Source of the DNA: Hysterium pulicare CBS 123377
Taxonomy: Eukaryota; Ascomycota; Dothideomycetes; Hysteriales; Hysteriaceae
DNA: 64,000 nt
Assembly: GCA_000467715.1 (NCBI GenBank)
Contig: AJFK01000890.1
Location: 62,001-126,000, forward strand
Direction of reading: 5' to 3'
Below, piece by piece: positions 11,444-21,081 of this stretch. The stretch's first letter is position 1; each line of letters begins with the position of its first letter. A program made the position numbers and the translations under genes. The notes under the pieces are model-generated. The model was not told the DNA's origin. It ran no database searches and was given only the letters and a program-made list of their open reading frames with translations.

Positions 11444-13535
11444 CTTGAGAATGGAGTGAAGACAGAGGGGACCGGTGGCAAGGTGGAAGGGGGCAACGGG
11501 AGCTCACCTTGAGCTATTTGAAAGGATGCGAGCATGACGGAATGAAGACAAGCATGGAGTTAGGTCTGGGGAGGAATTGATAGCTCCTTGCCGGAAGAAG
11601 AAGGAGCGAAGCAATTACATGGATGACCAGCAGGTGAGCGGGATCACGGCGGTGCAGTGGAGTGTGAATTGAGCAACTCTCACAGCCGCAGCCCTTGCTG
11701 CAGCCTGTGATGACGATATGCAGGCACTGTTGCTGGCCAGGACGACCTGCCATGTTGGGTATGGGTATGTGGGGTAATAAACATTCCATCAACGCTCCCT
11801 GCTGCATCCCGGTCGATAATGCTTGATGTCGGTAGCAAGGCGAAGGGGAAGCTTGAAGTGAGGCATCATTAATGAAGACCCGCCCATGAACGGACGTCGC
11901 CATTGCCTCGACCCAATCTTATCGAGCTGTGAGGATGAAGTCGATGGCGCCGTTAGCAGCGAAGGCCATGGTGTTTGGATCAACCACACGGAAGAGGACG
12001 GGACGTTGATAGGCTTCGGCAGCTAGCAACGCCCTAACAAGCGCCCGTCACTTTGTGGAAAAGCTTAACTAGTAGGTGATCTTGCCCGAAAACATCATCC
12101 CGCTGCTTCCATCACATACGACAAGTTCGTGATCGCAATCAATCCTTATGCCTTCTGGGCAAGTAGCCGATGCGGCATCGATGTTGGAAGGATTGAGGGG
12201 GCACTGCCGGCTTACGCTCGTCGGCAAGACATGAATCGAGAAGGAGCCCGCTGAATACGACCTCAGTGGGCAGAACTTGCGACCGCCAGGGACGGACCGA
12301 TGAAACAGCTTCCAAAAAATGACTGAGGCCCATGCCGAGGCTTTGAACCTGCCCAAAGTGAGTGATGACATTCGTGAATCAACTTCACATACCAGTTCGA
12401 GCTTCGCGCAATATAGTGAATTTCTCTCTGCATTGCACCTGTCCTGGTTGACCATTTTGGATTGCAAGTCACACTTTGGGTGCAGTAGGTCGTCGCTGAG
12501 GTGTGCGCGGTAACCCTCTTCTTGCATTCTGCAAAAGGCGCACGCCGATCAAGCGTTGTAATGTGATTCTAAAGGAGTCAGTAGCCTGGCATAAAACGAT
12601 CCGTTGTCTATAGAGCATTCTGTTGCTGTGAGTGTAGGAAAAGCGAAGCTTGAATCGCGTAAAACTGGCTGTTTGAGTCATTATGAGGCTACGTTTTTTG
12701 CAAAGACCATATCCTCATAGCAACCATGTACACTTCATCCTAAATACAGGTCGTTTAACTCAGTTGGGTCGTCTTTATATCCCTCGCATTCCTTCATGGA
12801 TTCGCTAACATCAAGCAGGCTAGGGTGATACGTTCGATGGATTCCAATCGACCATGTTAACGCCAAAGTCGTGGGTCATCATTTTGGCATTTTTTTTAGC
12901 ATCTTTCTTCTGCATCTTGCTTTATAAGTAGGACGTTCTTTGATCGTACTCACATCAAGTAGGCAGATGCCACATAGGCAGTCGAGCTTAGCATCTCTCC
13001 GTCTAAGAGCACTGTAGATGACTACCCGCCTTCCATGGTGGACGTATGGGTTGGACGTTGGCATTCTACCAAAGGAGGACTCAACGTGCCTGCTAGAAGT
13101 TTACTTTCGATGGATGAGACCATGTCCTCAAGCGTGATTCGTCATTTCGCAAAAGTCACATGACCGTCTGCCGTCGCTCTCCGAGCTGCAACATCCGTCA
13201 GAGAAATTCGAGTAATAGTCCAAGGTAAGTATAGCATTCCAACGAATCAATTGCCCCTCGCCATGAACCATCTTCACGTTATTGGAACGACCGAGCCAAT
13301 GATTGCTGCTCTTCAACTTATCTTCAGCTGTCGAGGACGACCTAGCTTCGCATTCGTCGCATCCTGGATGCGCCTCCGCCGCGTCACCGGCCACCCTTAT
13401 GCTCAGCCCCAAAGCCTTCTACAACCTTATAAACCAGACAGAGTGAGACATGAGAGAAATCCAAAGACTTAATCCTGCAGGCCATCACAACAGAACCATC
13501 CTATTTTCGACTCGATAGTGGAAATACGACCGACA
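11444..13535. other. intergenic, 2.1 kb, no gene seen
   Basis: Holds the carboxypeptidase promoter on the left. ORFs of 60-150 codons on both strands (for example 12069-12527 minus) have no recognisable domain and overlap each other. Nothing supported. Confidence 0.45.
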
Positions 13536-14012
13536 ATGGGCAGTCCCAGCACACCTCAGGAATCGGCCCCCGCATACGATGACCTCTTCCACGACCACCC
13601 CGTAAACCAGAACCTGCCTTCGGGATCAACGAGCGCAGTACGTTACTTCCCATGGCTCCATTTTGTCTACATCCATTAACACCATACTCTCCAGTACGCC
13701 TCAATCCCTCAAATCGACAATGAAGACGTCGAACTCCAACAACACAGACACTCACCGGCGCCCAATGCACCCACACCCACCATAACCGACTCCATCCGTC
13801 AATCCGTTGCCCGAACCCTCGGCACTGGACCTCACACTCATTGCGAAACATGCGATGTTCAGACCGAGGCACGGACTAAGCGTGACCAGGAAATCGAGTG
13901 CTGTCGGTGGGTTGCGGGTACATTTATGGTGGGCTTTGCCTGCCTGATGGTCTTTGGGATCGCCGCTGTTTACATGGGCACGAAGCATCACAATAAAGAT
14001 CATAAAATGTAG
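13536..14012 (+). CDS. small tail-anchored membrane protein, Cys/His motifs
   Basis: Two exons, 13536-13637 and 13695-14012, joined across a 57-base intron (GTACGT...CCAG) in phase 0, encode 139 residues. The N-terminal two thirds is Pro/Ser/His-rich and disordered, with a 'SAPAYDDLF' motif. Then comes 'HCETCDVQ' (CxxC), a CC pair, one strongly hydrophobic helix ('WVAGTFMVGFACLMVFGIAA') and a short His/Lys tail 'TKHHNKDHKM'. The CxxC before a single helix recalls half of a LITAF-like membrane zinc domain, but the second CxxC is absent, so I do not assign it. Probably a cytosol-facing tail-anchored protein; function unknown. Confidence 0.6.
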
Positions 14013-15094
14013 AAGATGTTGAGGGCTGGTTGTTGGGCTGTTACTGTGGGAAGATGCGAACCACTCGTCATGTATTCTTCGGACGACTTTGGCTGCGATT
14101 ATTTCTTTTTGGACTTCGGGATAGAGGAGCTCAACTGCTTTTTGTGATACCAATACTGCTATTCTTATCTTGAACCTTTTCAATTCTTTCTAGCGAACAT
14201 GACTCTCACTCTTCTCCAACACAGCCTTCGCCGGAAAGCATGGAATGCACTCGCTCATTTGATCTCTATAAATCATCCGCTTCATCTTTCCTCTGGTGCC
14301 AGAAAGCCCCAACTGTAAGGAGAAGGTATCGTAATCAAGCTGATAGAAATGGGAGCTATGCGATGTGAGAGCTACCAGGTCAAAAAGCTCCCTATTAATG
14401 CAGCACTCCGAACTATCTCTATACTCGTACATTCGCAATGCTCTGCTACCCGGAACATGAATTACTGTAACTACCGAGACTCCAAAGATCAGCGACGCCT
14501 TTATGATTATGCACCTACCATTTGGGAGTTCGTGGACCTGAAACAATTGACAAAGATAACATTTTGCTGCTTATTTAGCCTCGCCATATGGTCAGGAGGA
14601 GAACGGAGTTAGGAATAACTCATTGCATTACTCTTTGGTAGGACGGCATATCGCTCCTGGGGAGAATTGGTGCGACCACCGACACAGCTGGGTAGAAATT
14701 TCGAAAGTCTGTATCCTACCCACAGTACGTGATTTGGAATTCTAGATAAAGAGGAATCGATAAGATGTGAAATAATATCGGGCTAATATGGTTCAATATG
14801 GCAGCATGGGCATTACCTAATCCACCTCATCAAGGAACGGAGCTCTCATTGGGCACGATCATAGACGACCCACACCTGGTTCCCCGGATCCATAGCACGT
14901 TGTCCAAAAATCTACTTCTACCTTAAAGTTACTTTTTCGGCAATCGATGTTTCCGAGCATGGGTGTTGGGTGATCTTGAAAGAACCTTTAGTACAATATA
15001 CAACTTTGTATTGGTATATTGCGCTCTATGGAAACCTAGAATATCGGCATCATCAGATCCTCACTAGAACACTTTCTGCATTCCCATAAGGGGT
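14013..15094. other. intergenic between convergent genes
   Basis: About 1.1 kb between the small membrane-protein gene and the LPMO 3' end. Short ORFs without signatures; nothing supported. Confidence 0.5.
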
Positions 15095-15777
15095 TTAGGC
15101 GGTCCAAGCTCGCTCTTGCATGGGAGCCGGTGCCATGGTGAAATCGACGCAGGACTCGTAAGTTTGCCTCGCACCAGTGCCGTACCACCACCACTGGAGG
15201 ACCTGTAGAATATTAACATTAGCTCCGACTTGGCCTTTGTGAGTAGGACGATGGTAGTTGATTGACTTACACAATCACCAGCATTGGCACACTTGCTCTC
15301 CAATCCACTCGGAATCGTAACATTGAAAGTCTTATCACTCTGCCTAACCTGACTCTCCACATTTCCATCCGCATAACCCGTCCAACTCTTCAACGGCGCT
15401 CCGATGATCGAGTTGGTCTTTGTATCCACAATACTAACATTCGCAGTTCCCTTATGCGGGATCCGGATCCACACCTGCATTGGCAAGACCTGACCCGCAG
15501 TGAACTTTTGCACGTTGGCCTTGTTGTCGTTGTACTGGAGCCCCTTGCATAGCCACAGGTTGCACTCGGCGGGATTGTATTTCTTGTCTTTGGCGGCGGC
15601 TTCGGGGAGCCCCTCGACGTGCGAGGTGTTGTCTGCTTTGATTTGATCAACGACACCGGAGCCGCAAGCGCTAAGCACGGCGGAACCGACGGGGCGGGAA
15701 GGAGGGATTTGGATCAGGCCGTGGCTCCAGGCCGTGCTGAGAAGGGAGGCAGTTGCGAAGACGGTTGAGAGATGCAT
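15095..15777 (-). CDS. lytic polysaccharide monooxygenase, AA16 family
   Basis: Two exons, 15777-15271 and 15202-15095, with a 68-base intron; the product is 204 residues. The signal peptide ends at '...LLSTAWS', so the mature protein starts with His ('HGLIQIPPSRPVGSA'). That exposed N-terminal His is the first ligand of the copper histidine brace. 'CNLWLCKG', a 'KFTAGQVLPMQVWI' strand, 'ANVSIVDTKTN' and the end 'QTYESCVDFT' match AA16 enzymes, which cleave beta-glucans such as cellulose oxidatively. A second in-core His should complete the brace; 'RIPHKGTANVS' is the best candidate. No carbohydrate-binding module or GPI signal. Secreted; likely a plant cell-wall or glucan degrader. Confidence 0.85.
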
Positions 15778-16387
15778 GATGGCAGGTCTTGAAGCAAAGA
15801 TAGACTTGAAGATGAGAGAGTTGAATTAGATTTTTTGCAACGGGGAGAATAGTGAATGATTTATACTTTCCGGGATTCTAGGCTGGGGCTTTTCGAGTGT
15901 GTTAGATTTCTTCATTTCTAAGCTCAATCACTCTATATGAATCGCATGGGCTTCTTTGGGTGTAGAAAGTGTGGAGATCGTGCAGGCGTTCGATATTATA
16001 ATGTATAGTACTGTTTGCCGAGGAGCCGGGGGTAGGTCGCCCGGACCGGCAAGTAAACATATCAAATCATGCATCAGCCTTGCCCAGATCGAGTCTTAGC
16101 CACATGAATGTCTCGAATGGTGAGATTGGATCTGACAAACATCGTGCTAGATCCAGGAACCAAAAACGGTGATCGAATTTGCAAGGACCGGTTCCTGAAT
16201 TGCTAGCAGCGTGAAACATGAATTGATAGGCAGCGAATTATTGTCATGGATATTTCATTGAGGAGAACTAGCTGTTGTTTCCATGATTGGAAGGTTGATT
16301 GGGTAGATAGTAGAGGAGAGCTCTCTTTCGGGTGTTTGTTTTGACGTCGGCATTTACTCAAGCTTTAGCTATGCCAGCCGGATGCTC
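15778..16387. other. intergenic (LPMO promoter), no gene seen
   Basis: Upstream region of the LPMO and 3' flank of the ABM gene. No supported ORF. Confidence 0.5.
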
Positions 16388-16903
16388 TTACGCGCCATCA
16401 TACATGTGACTGACGGATGGATCACCACGCGACTCTTCATGTTGATGCGCTGGCGCACCGGTATCCAATTCGCTAAAGCGTCTTAAGTCCATTGGCTCAG
16501 CCAGCAGTGGTTTCACATCAGGGTCGAACGTCTTCCAGTACGGGTTCTGATTAACGTCAGCACTTCTAAATGTTGATGCTATTTGGATACTTAATCTGCG
16601 GAGGCCATTCACGCACGTTAAGGTGGTATTTTTGGCTCTAAACGAAGTATTAGTATCCTTCCTAAACAGTGGCATCAAGTCCAGCTGCGCGGGAACTACT
16701 TGTCGAGCACTCACACTCTCCCTGAGATAGCGTTCGACAATGGTGAACTTCCTCGGATCTGTAGTATCCTGCATAACGTGCCAACCAATTGTCTCTTGGT
16801 CTTTGGAATAAACCTGACTGGCTTCGATCAACTTGTCTTTGAGCTTCTCGATATCCTTTGGGTTGTCCTTAGCGTAGAGCTGAACGACTATTGTGTAAAC
16901 CAT
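16388..16903 (-). CDS. ABM-domain (antibiotic biosynthesis monooxygenase-like) protein
   Basis: Three exons: 16903-16715, a 21-base microexon 16637-16617, and 16546-16388; introns of 77 and 70 bases, all in phase 0; 122 residues. The start 'MVYTIVVQLYAKD' is a first beta strand, followed by 'IGWHVMQDTTDPRKFTIVERY', and splicing restores 'SSQKYHLNNPYWKTFDP', the continuous family sequence. This is the dimeric alpha/beta-barrel (ABM/EthD-like) fold. Members are cofactor-free oxygenases, decarboxylases or stress proteins, so the reaction cannot be named. It lies upstream of the PhnZ/PhnY-like pair on the same strand, but 1.15 kb away. Confidence 0.8.
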   Translation of the reverse strand: MVYTIVVQLYAKDNPKDIEKLKDKLIEASQVYSKDQETIGWHVMQDTTDPRKFTIVERYLRESVSARQVVPAQLDLMPLFRKDTNTSFRAKNTTLTCVNGLRRLSIQIASTFRSADVNQNPYWKTFDPDVKPLLAEPMDLRRFSELDTGAPAHQHEESRGDPSVSHMYDGA

Positions 16904-18053
16904 TTTGAGTCCAGCTGGAAATCTGATTAGGTGTTTGGGGTGTATTGCTTGAGGCCAAGAAGTTAAGAGAATCCAGAACATGACGTTAAAAGGGTCGTTG
17001 CTGGTACCTAAATATGTCGTCACATTGGTACCATTGAAAGGAGAGAGCCGGATCCCGCACTCTTCCCCGCAAATGCTCCACCGGCGATCTCCCGCCGAGT
17101 GACAAACATTTCAGTCATACAGCACTTCCCATTTGGTGGATGTGATATTGAAATAGTACTACCTCTCTGTTCTCATAAATAAGGACACTGGCATAGGTAG
17201 GTCGCTGAAGGCGGATTTTGAGAGGATTCTGTAAGTTGCTTGGATCAAACAGCTTTTCTCCTTCTCAAACGTGACTAATGTAGTTCATAGTTATAGTAGA
17301 GCATCCCTAGGAAGAACACCAGAACTAGAATTTGGCAAATTCGTGAAAGCTTTTCGGGTAGGTAGGTCATCCCGCTTCCCCACATACTTGATGGGTTTTG
17401 GGTCAGAAGATGACACCAGCGGCGTCCTTGACGGGATCATCTCGACTAGGGATCAAACTGAAGCTTTTACACACGCGAAGTTCTCGTCAATGGCTTATGA
17501 AGACGAAGGATTGTCAATCATAATTGTGTCCCCCATTTTCGCGAAAGGGAGCTCTGAAGTGCGGCTTATCAGCATGTTCGTTCTTTCCGTCCACTTTTGG
17601 TGACCGTAGCTGGGCCGGACAAATGTAAAGATTGGAAAAGGTCAGATGCGTTGAACCCGTCTCGAAATCATCGTTCTCGAAGACTATTGCTCGAATGCTC
17701 AAATCAAGTATGTTGGCTGAATTTGCCCAATTCCATTAGGGGACCCAGGTCGCTGCCGCCGCTCGGAAATGTGTGCTGTTAAAGGTAGAATCTGAAAATA
17801 TCGGTTGACAATGAAGCTCCAGCGACAATTGAGATGGCAATATGAAAGTTGACTGAAATTATGAAGGTGGTGAGATTATCACCCGGGCAGGTCGCGAAGG
17901 CGTACGGATCATATGTAATAATGGATGCAAGCGCCGATTGGTGTAACTTTGATATAAATTACGAAATGTATGATATCCAAACTCCAGAACGAGCAACCCC
18001 TTGAGAGTCTTTTCTTACATCAACGTCTGCAATTGAGCCTTTCTCGCTAATAT
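16904..18053. other. intergenic, no gene seen
   Basis: Contains the ABM gene promoter. A 110-codon plus-strand frame at 17271-17603 lacks an ATG at its start and has no domain; not called. Confidence 0.45.
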
Positions 18054-18635
18054 CTAGGGGCTTAAACACCTTTGAAGAACCTTTTTATATGATTCAACGC
18101 CATTGACTTTCAATCCCAACACTTTGGCAGCATCGTCGCATTTCCTCAACGCGCACATGTCCTCCCACCACTCACCAGTTTTCCACGCGTTCACCTCATC
18201 TTCACTCATCGGCCCGCCTTGAAACTGTAGGCTCTTCTTGCTAGCATCACTTAGATTCCCGTAGTAAGCCTTTTCCGTCGCGCACAGAAACCTCTTCGCT
18301 GGAACATGAGCTGCCACTAGCGCCGTTACTTTCGTCGAGAAGCCGAGTCGACCCAGGTACTCAGAGCCAATTGTTTCGTGCCCGACACGCCCTACATTTT
18401 CTGACATGGACTGAACATCGCCGGCTATATCTTGAACGGTGGATGCCGGAAGGAACTGGCCGATATCGTGGAGGAGAGCGGCTGCGATAAATTCGGGATC
18501 TGAGGATTGAAGAGCGGCGAAGTGGGCACACTGTAGAGAATGGGCAAGCTGTGATATTGGTTCTCCGATATAATCACCCTGCCCGTGGGTGTTCAGGAGG
18601 TCGAGGAGATGTGTGACCGTTTCTGAATGCGGCAT
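18054..18635 (-). CDS. PhnZ/TmpB-like HD-domain mixed-valent di-iron oxygenase
   Basis: One exon, 193 residues, close to the roughly 190 residues of bacterial PhnZ. Seen in order: the Y-x-G-E signature 'YIGEPISQLAHSLQCA' (Tyr22, Glu25, His32), the HD pair 'AALLHDIGQF' (His56, Asp57), 'GHETIGSEYL' (His86), 'AAHVPAKRF' (His110, Lys114), 'LQFQGGPM', and a late Asp (about 167). These correspond to the di-iron ligands and the substrate loop of PhnZ, which cleaves the C-P bond of 2-amino-1-hydroxyethylphosphonate to glycine and phosphate; TmpB does the same with the trimethylammonio analogue. General HD phosphohydrolases lack the YxGE and FQGGPM signatures. A PhyH-type dioxygenase gene, the known partner, lies 225 bases upstream on the same strand. 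Family role is strong; the actual substrate is inferred. Confidence 0.87.
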   Translation of the reverse strand: MPHSETVTHLLDLLNTHGQGDYIGEPISQLAHSLQCAHFAALQSSDPEFIAAALLHDIGQFLPASTVQDIAGDVQSMSENVGRVGHETIGSEYLGRLGFSTKVTALVAAHVPAKRFLCATEKAYYGNLSDASKKSLQFQGGPMSEDEVNAWKTGEWWEDMCALRKCDDAAKVLGLKVNGVESYKKVLQRCLSP

Positions 18636-18694
18636 TCTTGGACTGATAACAGATACGGTGCAAAGAACAAATTCCTTCGATGTGCTTTAAGAAG

Positions 18695-18727
18695 CGAAGG
18701 TCAGAGTAAGGAGCCAACTGACCTTCG
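18695..18727. promoter_or_regulatory. inverted repeat and palindrome upstream of the HD oxygenase
   Basis: Perfect 10-base inverted repeat CGAAGGTCAG (18695-18704) / CTGACCTTCG (18718-18727) with a 13-base spacer; the right arm overlaps the 10-base palindrome CCTTCGAAGG (18722-18731). A further TCCTTCGA lies at about 18673. All are 40-95 bases upstream of the HD-oxygenase ATG. It could be a dimeric regulator site or a hairpin in the leader; function is not shown. Confidence 0.4.
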
Positions 18728-18731
18728 AAGG

Positions 18732-18740
18732 ATTTATATA
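18732..18740 (-). promoter_or_regulatory. TATA-like box of the HD oxygenase gene
   Basis: TATATAAAT on the minus strand, about 100 bases upstream of the ATG at 18635 and immediately beside the CCTTCGAAGG palindrome. Position and sequence suit a fungal TATA box and imply the gene has its own promoter rather than being read through from the dioxygenase. Confidence 0.4.
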
Positions 18741-18860
18741 CCAAACTTTTCCAACATGTTTACTATTGCGGACTAATTCCGTTCCTCATAAATCAAACAG
18801 CTTGAGACTTTTACTCGACACCAATATCCCGGAAATATTCAATTTTCTCGAAAGATACGA

Positions 18861-19722
18861 TCAAACCTCCATCTGCTTACCCATGGCAACACTCAGCATC
18901 GGACTACCAAAACCATATCTCAGCGACCCTTCAGCGTAGTCCTCTCCCTCTTTCCTCAAATGCGTCGGTGGCCAAAGCTGCCTTCGATCCTCATAATACT
19001 GATCATGAAGGTTTCCTTCCCTCGCACAGTTATAAGTCGCATAAATCGCTTTCCTATCACTGCTGCTCCTGTTCGCACCACTTCTATGCGCCAGGTAGGA
19101 GCCAAAAACCAATAGCTCACCGGCTTCAAGATTCACCGGCGTCCAGGTCTGGTTCTTAACCCATTCCGCCTCAATGCAGTTGTCTTTCCCAATCGGGACA
19201 TTCATCTCATGGCTCCCATCTACAACATCTAGGCCACCATTAGTCGAGTTTGACGGATCTACAGCCAGCAAGATCGTCAAGTGCTTGATTTTCTTGATAT
19301 GAGTATATGCAGTCGAATCCACATGTGGCGAGAAACCCCCGCTTCCAGCGAGCTTATAATTGATCTTCTCTTTGAAAAGCAGCATCTCTTCGCCAGCCAA
19401 TTGTTGCAGCATGTCTAGCAGCCTTGGACCTCGGAGCAGCGTGTTGAACCCCGAATGGTAATTTGCGTAATTCTCTGTCCGACATAGCACCCTCTTGCCT
19501 TGATCATTTACTTCCTACTAAGATTAGCATCTGGAGATGTAGACGACCTTTCGCCGAACTCGCCTCGTACGGCATCCATGGAGAATTTTCTTCTCTTGGC
19601 CAGTCATGGACTTCTTGCGCCCATTTTTGGAGATCGCTGGTCTGCTCTTCGGATAGATTGTCGCAAAGTGTTAGATAGCCGTGTTCTTTGAAGAACAGAC
19701 ATTGCTCTTTTGAGAGTGTCAT
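18861..19722 (-). CDS. PhyH-family Fe(II)/2-oxoglutarate dioxygenase (PhnY/TmpA-like)
   Basis: Two exons, 19722-19564 and 19514-18861, give 270 residues. The only intron that restores the family sequence ('PWMPYEEVNDQGKRVLCRTE') starts with GC rather than GT (AG|GCGAGT ... CTAAT ... TAG, 49 bases), a GC-AG intron. Seen: 'GGFSPHVDSTAY' with the iron ligands His117 and Asp119, a third ligand His196 in 'LAHRSGANRS', and an Arg at about 207 for 2-oxoglutarate. PhyH proteins hydroxylate many small molecules; PhnY and TmpA hydroxylate the alpha carbon of aminoethylphosphonates to feed PhnZ/TmpB. The adjacent PhnZ-like gene supports that role here, but substrate is inferred from context. Confidence 0.85.
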
Positions 19723-21081
19723 GATAGACTGGAGCTATGTTTGTAAGTAAGACTTTCTACACGTAAAGAAGGTCTTCTTCACATAATTATTCCTGTTCAG
19801 TTTCCGCAAAGAGATGCGAAATATCGGTCGAATTCCATGTTGACACGGAAAATTTTATGAGGTTCGACGTCTTTTTTAGGAAGCCATTCGCGATGTTCCA
19901 ATCGTATCCCGTCTCGATATGCAGCTTCTTTACTTCTGAAAGCGGGGCAGATAACATCTCAACAAGCTTCTCCAGCTGAAACAAAGGCGAACCATTCAAC
20001 ACGTGTCTAGTATCCTATCGAACACCCTTTACGCTATTGTTCTACTCGGTCAACCTTGGAATGTGCGGACTTTCATCCTTTGATATGAATTTTCGAAGAC
20101 AAAATGCTTAGTTAGGGAAAAGTCCCGGGAAAAGCACGATATGGTGTCCCGCATATCCAACAGCAGCAAGGCTTGTAGACGATAATCTTGACGCCTGCCG
20201 AGAGTTCAATACTCTGAACTACCAAGCGCAAACAGTATATGCGGACAGAAAGAAGAGTTATGTGAGGTTGATCTGCAGCCTGGACTATAATGAATTTCTA
20301 CACTTGATGTGGAGCGGTCTCCCTTCGTTGATTCAATACTTATGTATGCTTCGCATACCTTTCCTCTGTTTCCAGATATAATCTACCGTAATTTCTTGTC
20401 CTACAGCTCTCGTACTATCTAGAGTACATTTTCATCCTATCTAACACCGGAACGCCTTTGGCATCACTCCATATAGGGCCCGTCGTCTTCCAATTTCCAG
20501 ATGGCGACTGATACAACGCCTCGATATTTTTGGCGGCCGCATTGAGCGGATGTTCCCGGACAACTCCGCACGAGGAAAGGAAAAAGACAAGTGGATAGTC
20601 GTAAGATACCGCCGACGGAGGAGACTGTGAGCATCGGAGCCGGGCAAACTTCAACTTGAAGCTATTGAAGGCCTTCGGGAGATTCAGCACAGGGAACGAC
20701 TTCAAACCCCGTTCCGGCCCTGCAAGAACAAATTTTTCCTCTCGTGTAAAGGTGTGTGACATTGAACGATGTCTCACATAAGAGGTTAAGTTTAGTTCGG
20801 ATGAGCTTTTCCAAGACCCAAGCCACCAAAGAGCTACCCCAGGTTTTAGCATCCCTTATCAACGCTAATTCCCCGCAAACTCCAATAATGCTTTGCTATT
20901 CTCTCCATTCATTGTATTACACATGCGTGCACGGAGTACGATATGAGCGCTCAATCCGGAATGTGGTTCAAATGCCTTCGCGTGGCTGCTTATTTCAACC
21001 CTCCTTCATCTATCGCTCAATGTTCAAGGCTTTATCTCAAAGGACACTACCCTACTTTCCATTGCCGAGACTTTTTTTGTA
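19723..21081. other. intergenic with possible decayed coding fragments
   Basis: Two minus-strand frames, 19787-20002 and 20415-20852, have protein-like composition ('SEVKKLHIETGYDWN', 'REEKFVLAGPERGLKSFPVLNLP') but stop codons separate them and I recognise no domain. They could be remnants of a fungal F-box/LRR-like gene; this is weak. The 3' part contains the promoter of the P450 at 21082. Confidence 0.25.

Noticed and set aside
13501-14183. Minus-strand ORFs of 120-140 codons
   Set aside because: They are antisense shadows of the spliced gene at 13536-14012 on the plus strand.
17271-17603. 110-codon plus-strand ORF in the ABM/HD spacer
   Set aside because: No ATG at its start, no domain and no splice partners.
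18054-18635. HD protein as a generic HD phosphohydrolase or nucleotidase
   Set aside because: The YxGE loop, FQGGPM motif, length and partner gene fit PhnZ/TmpB better.
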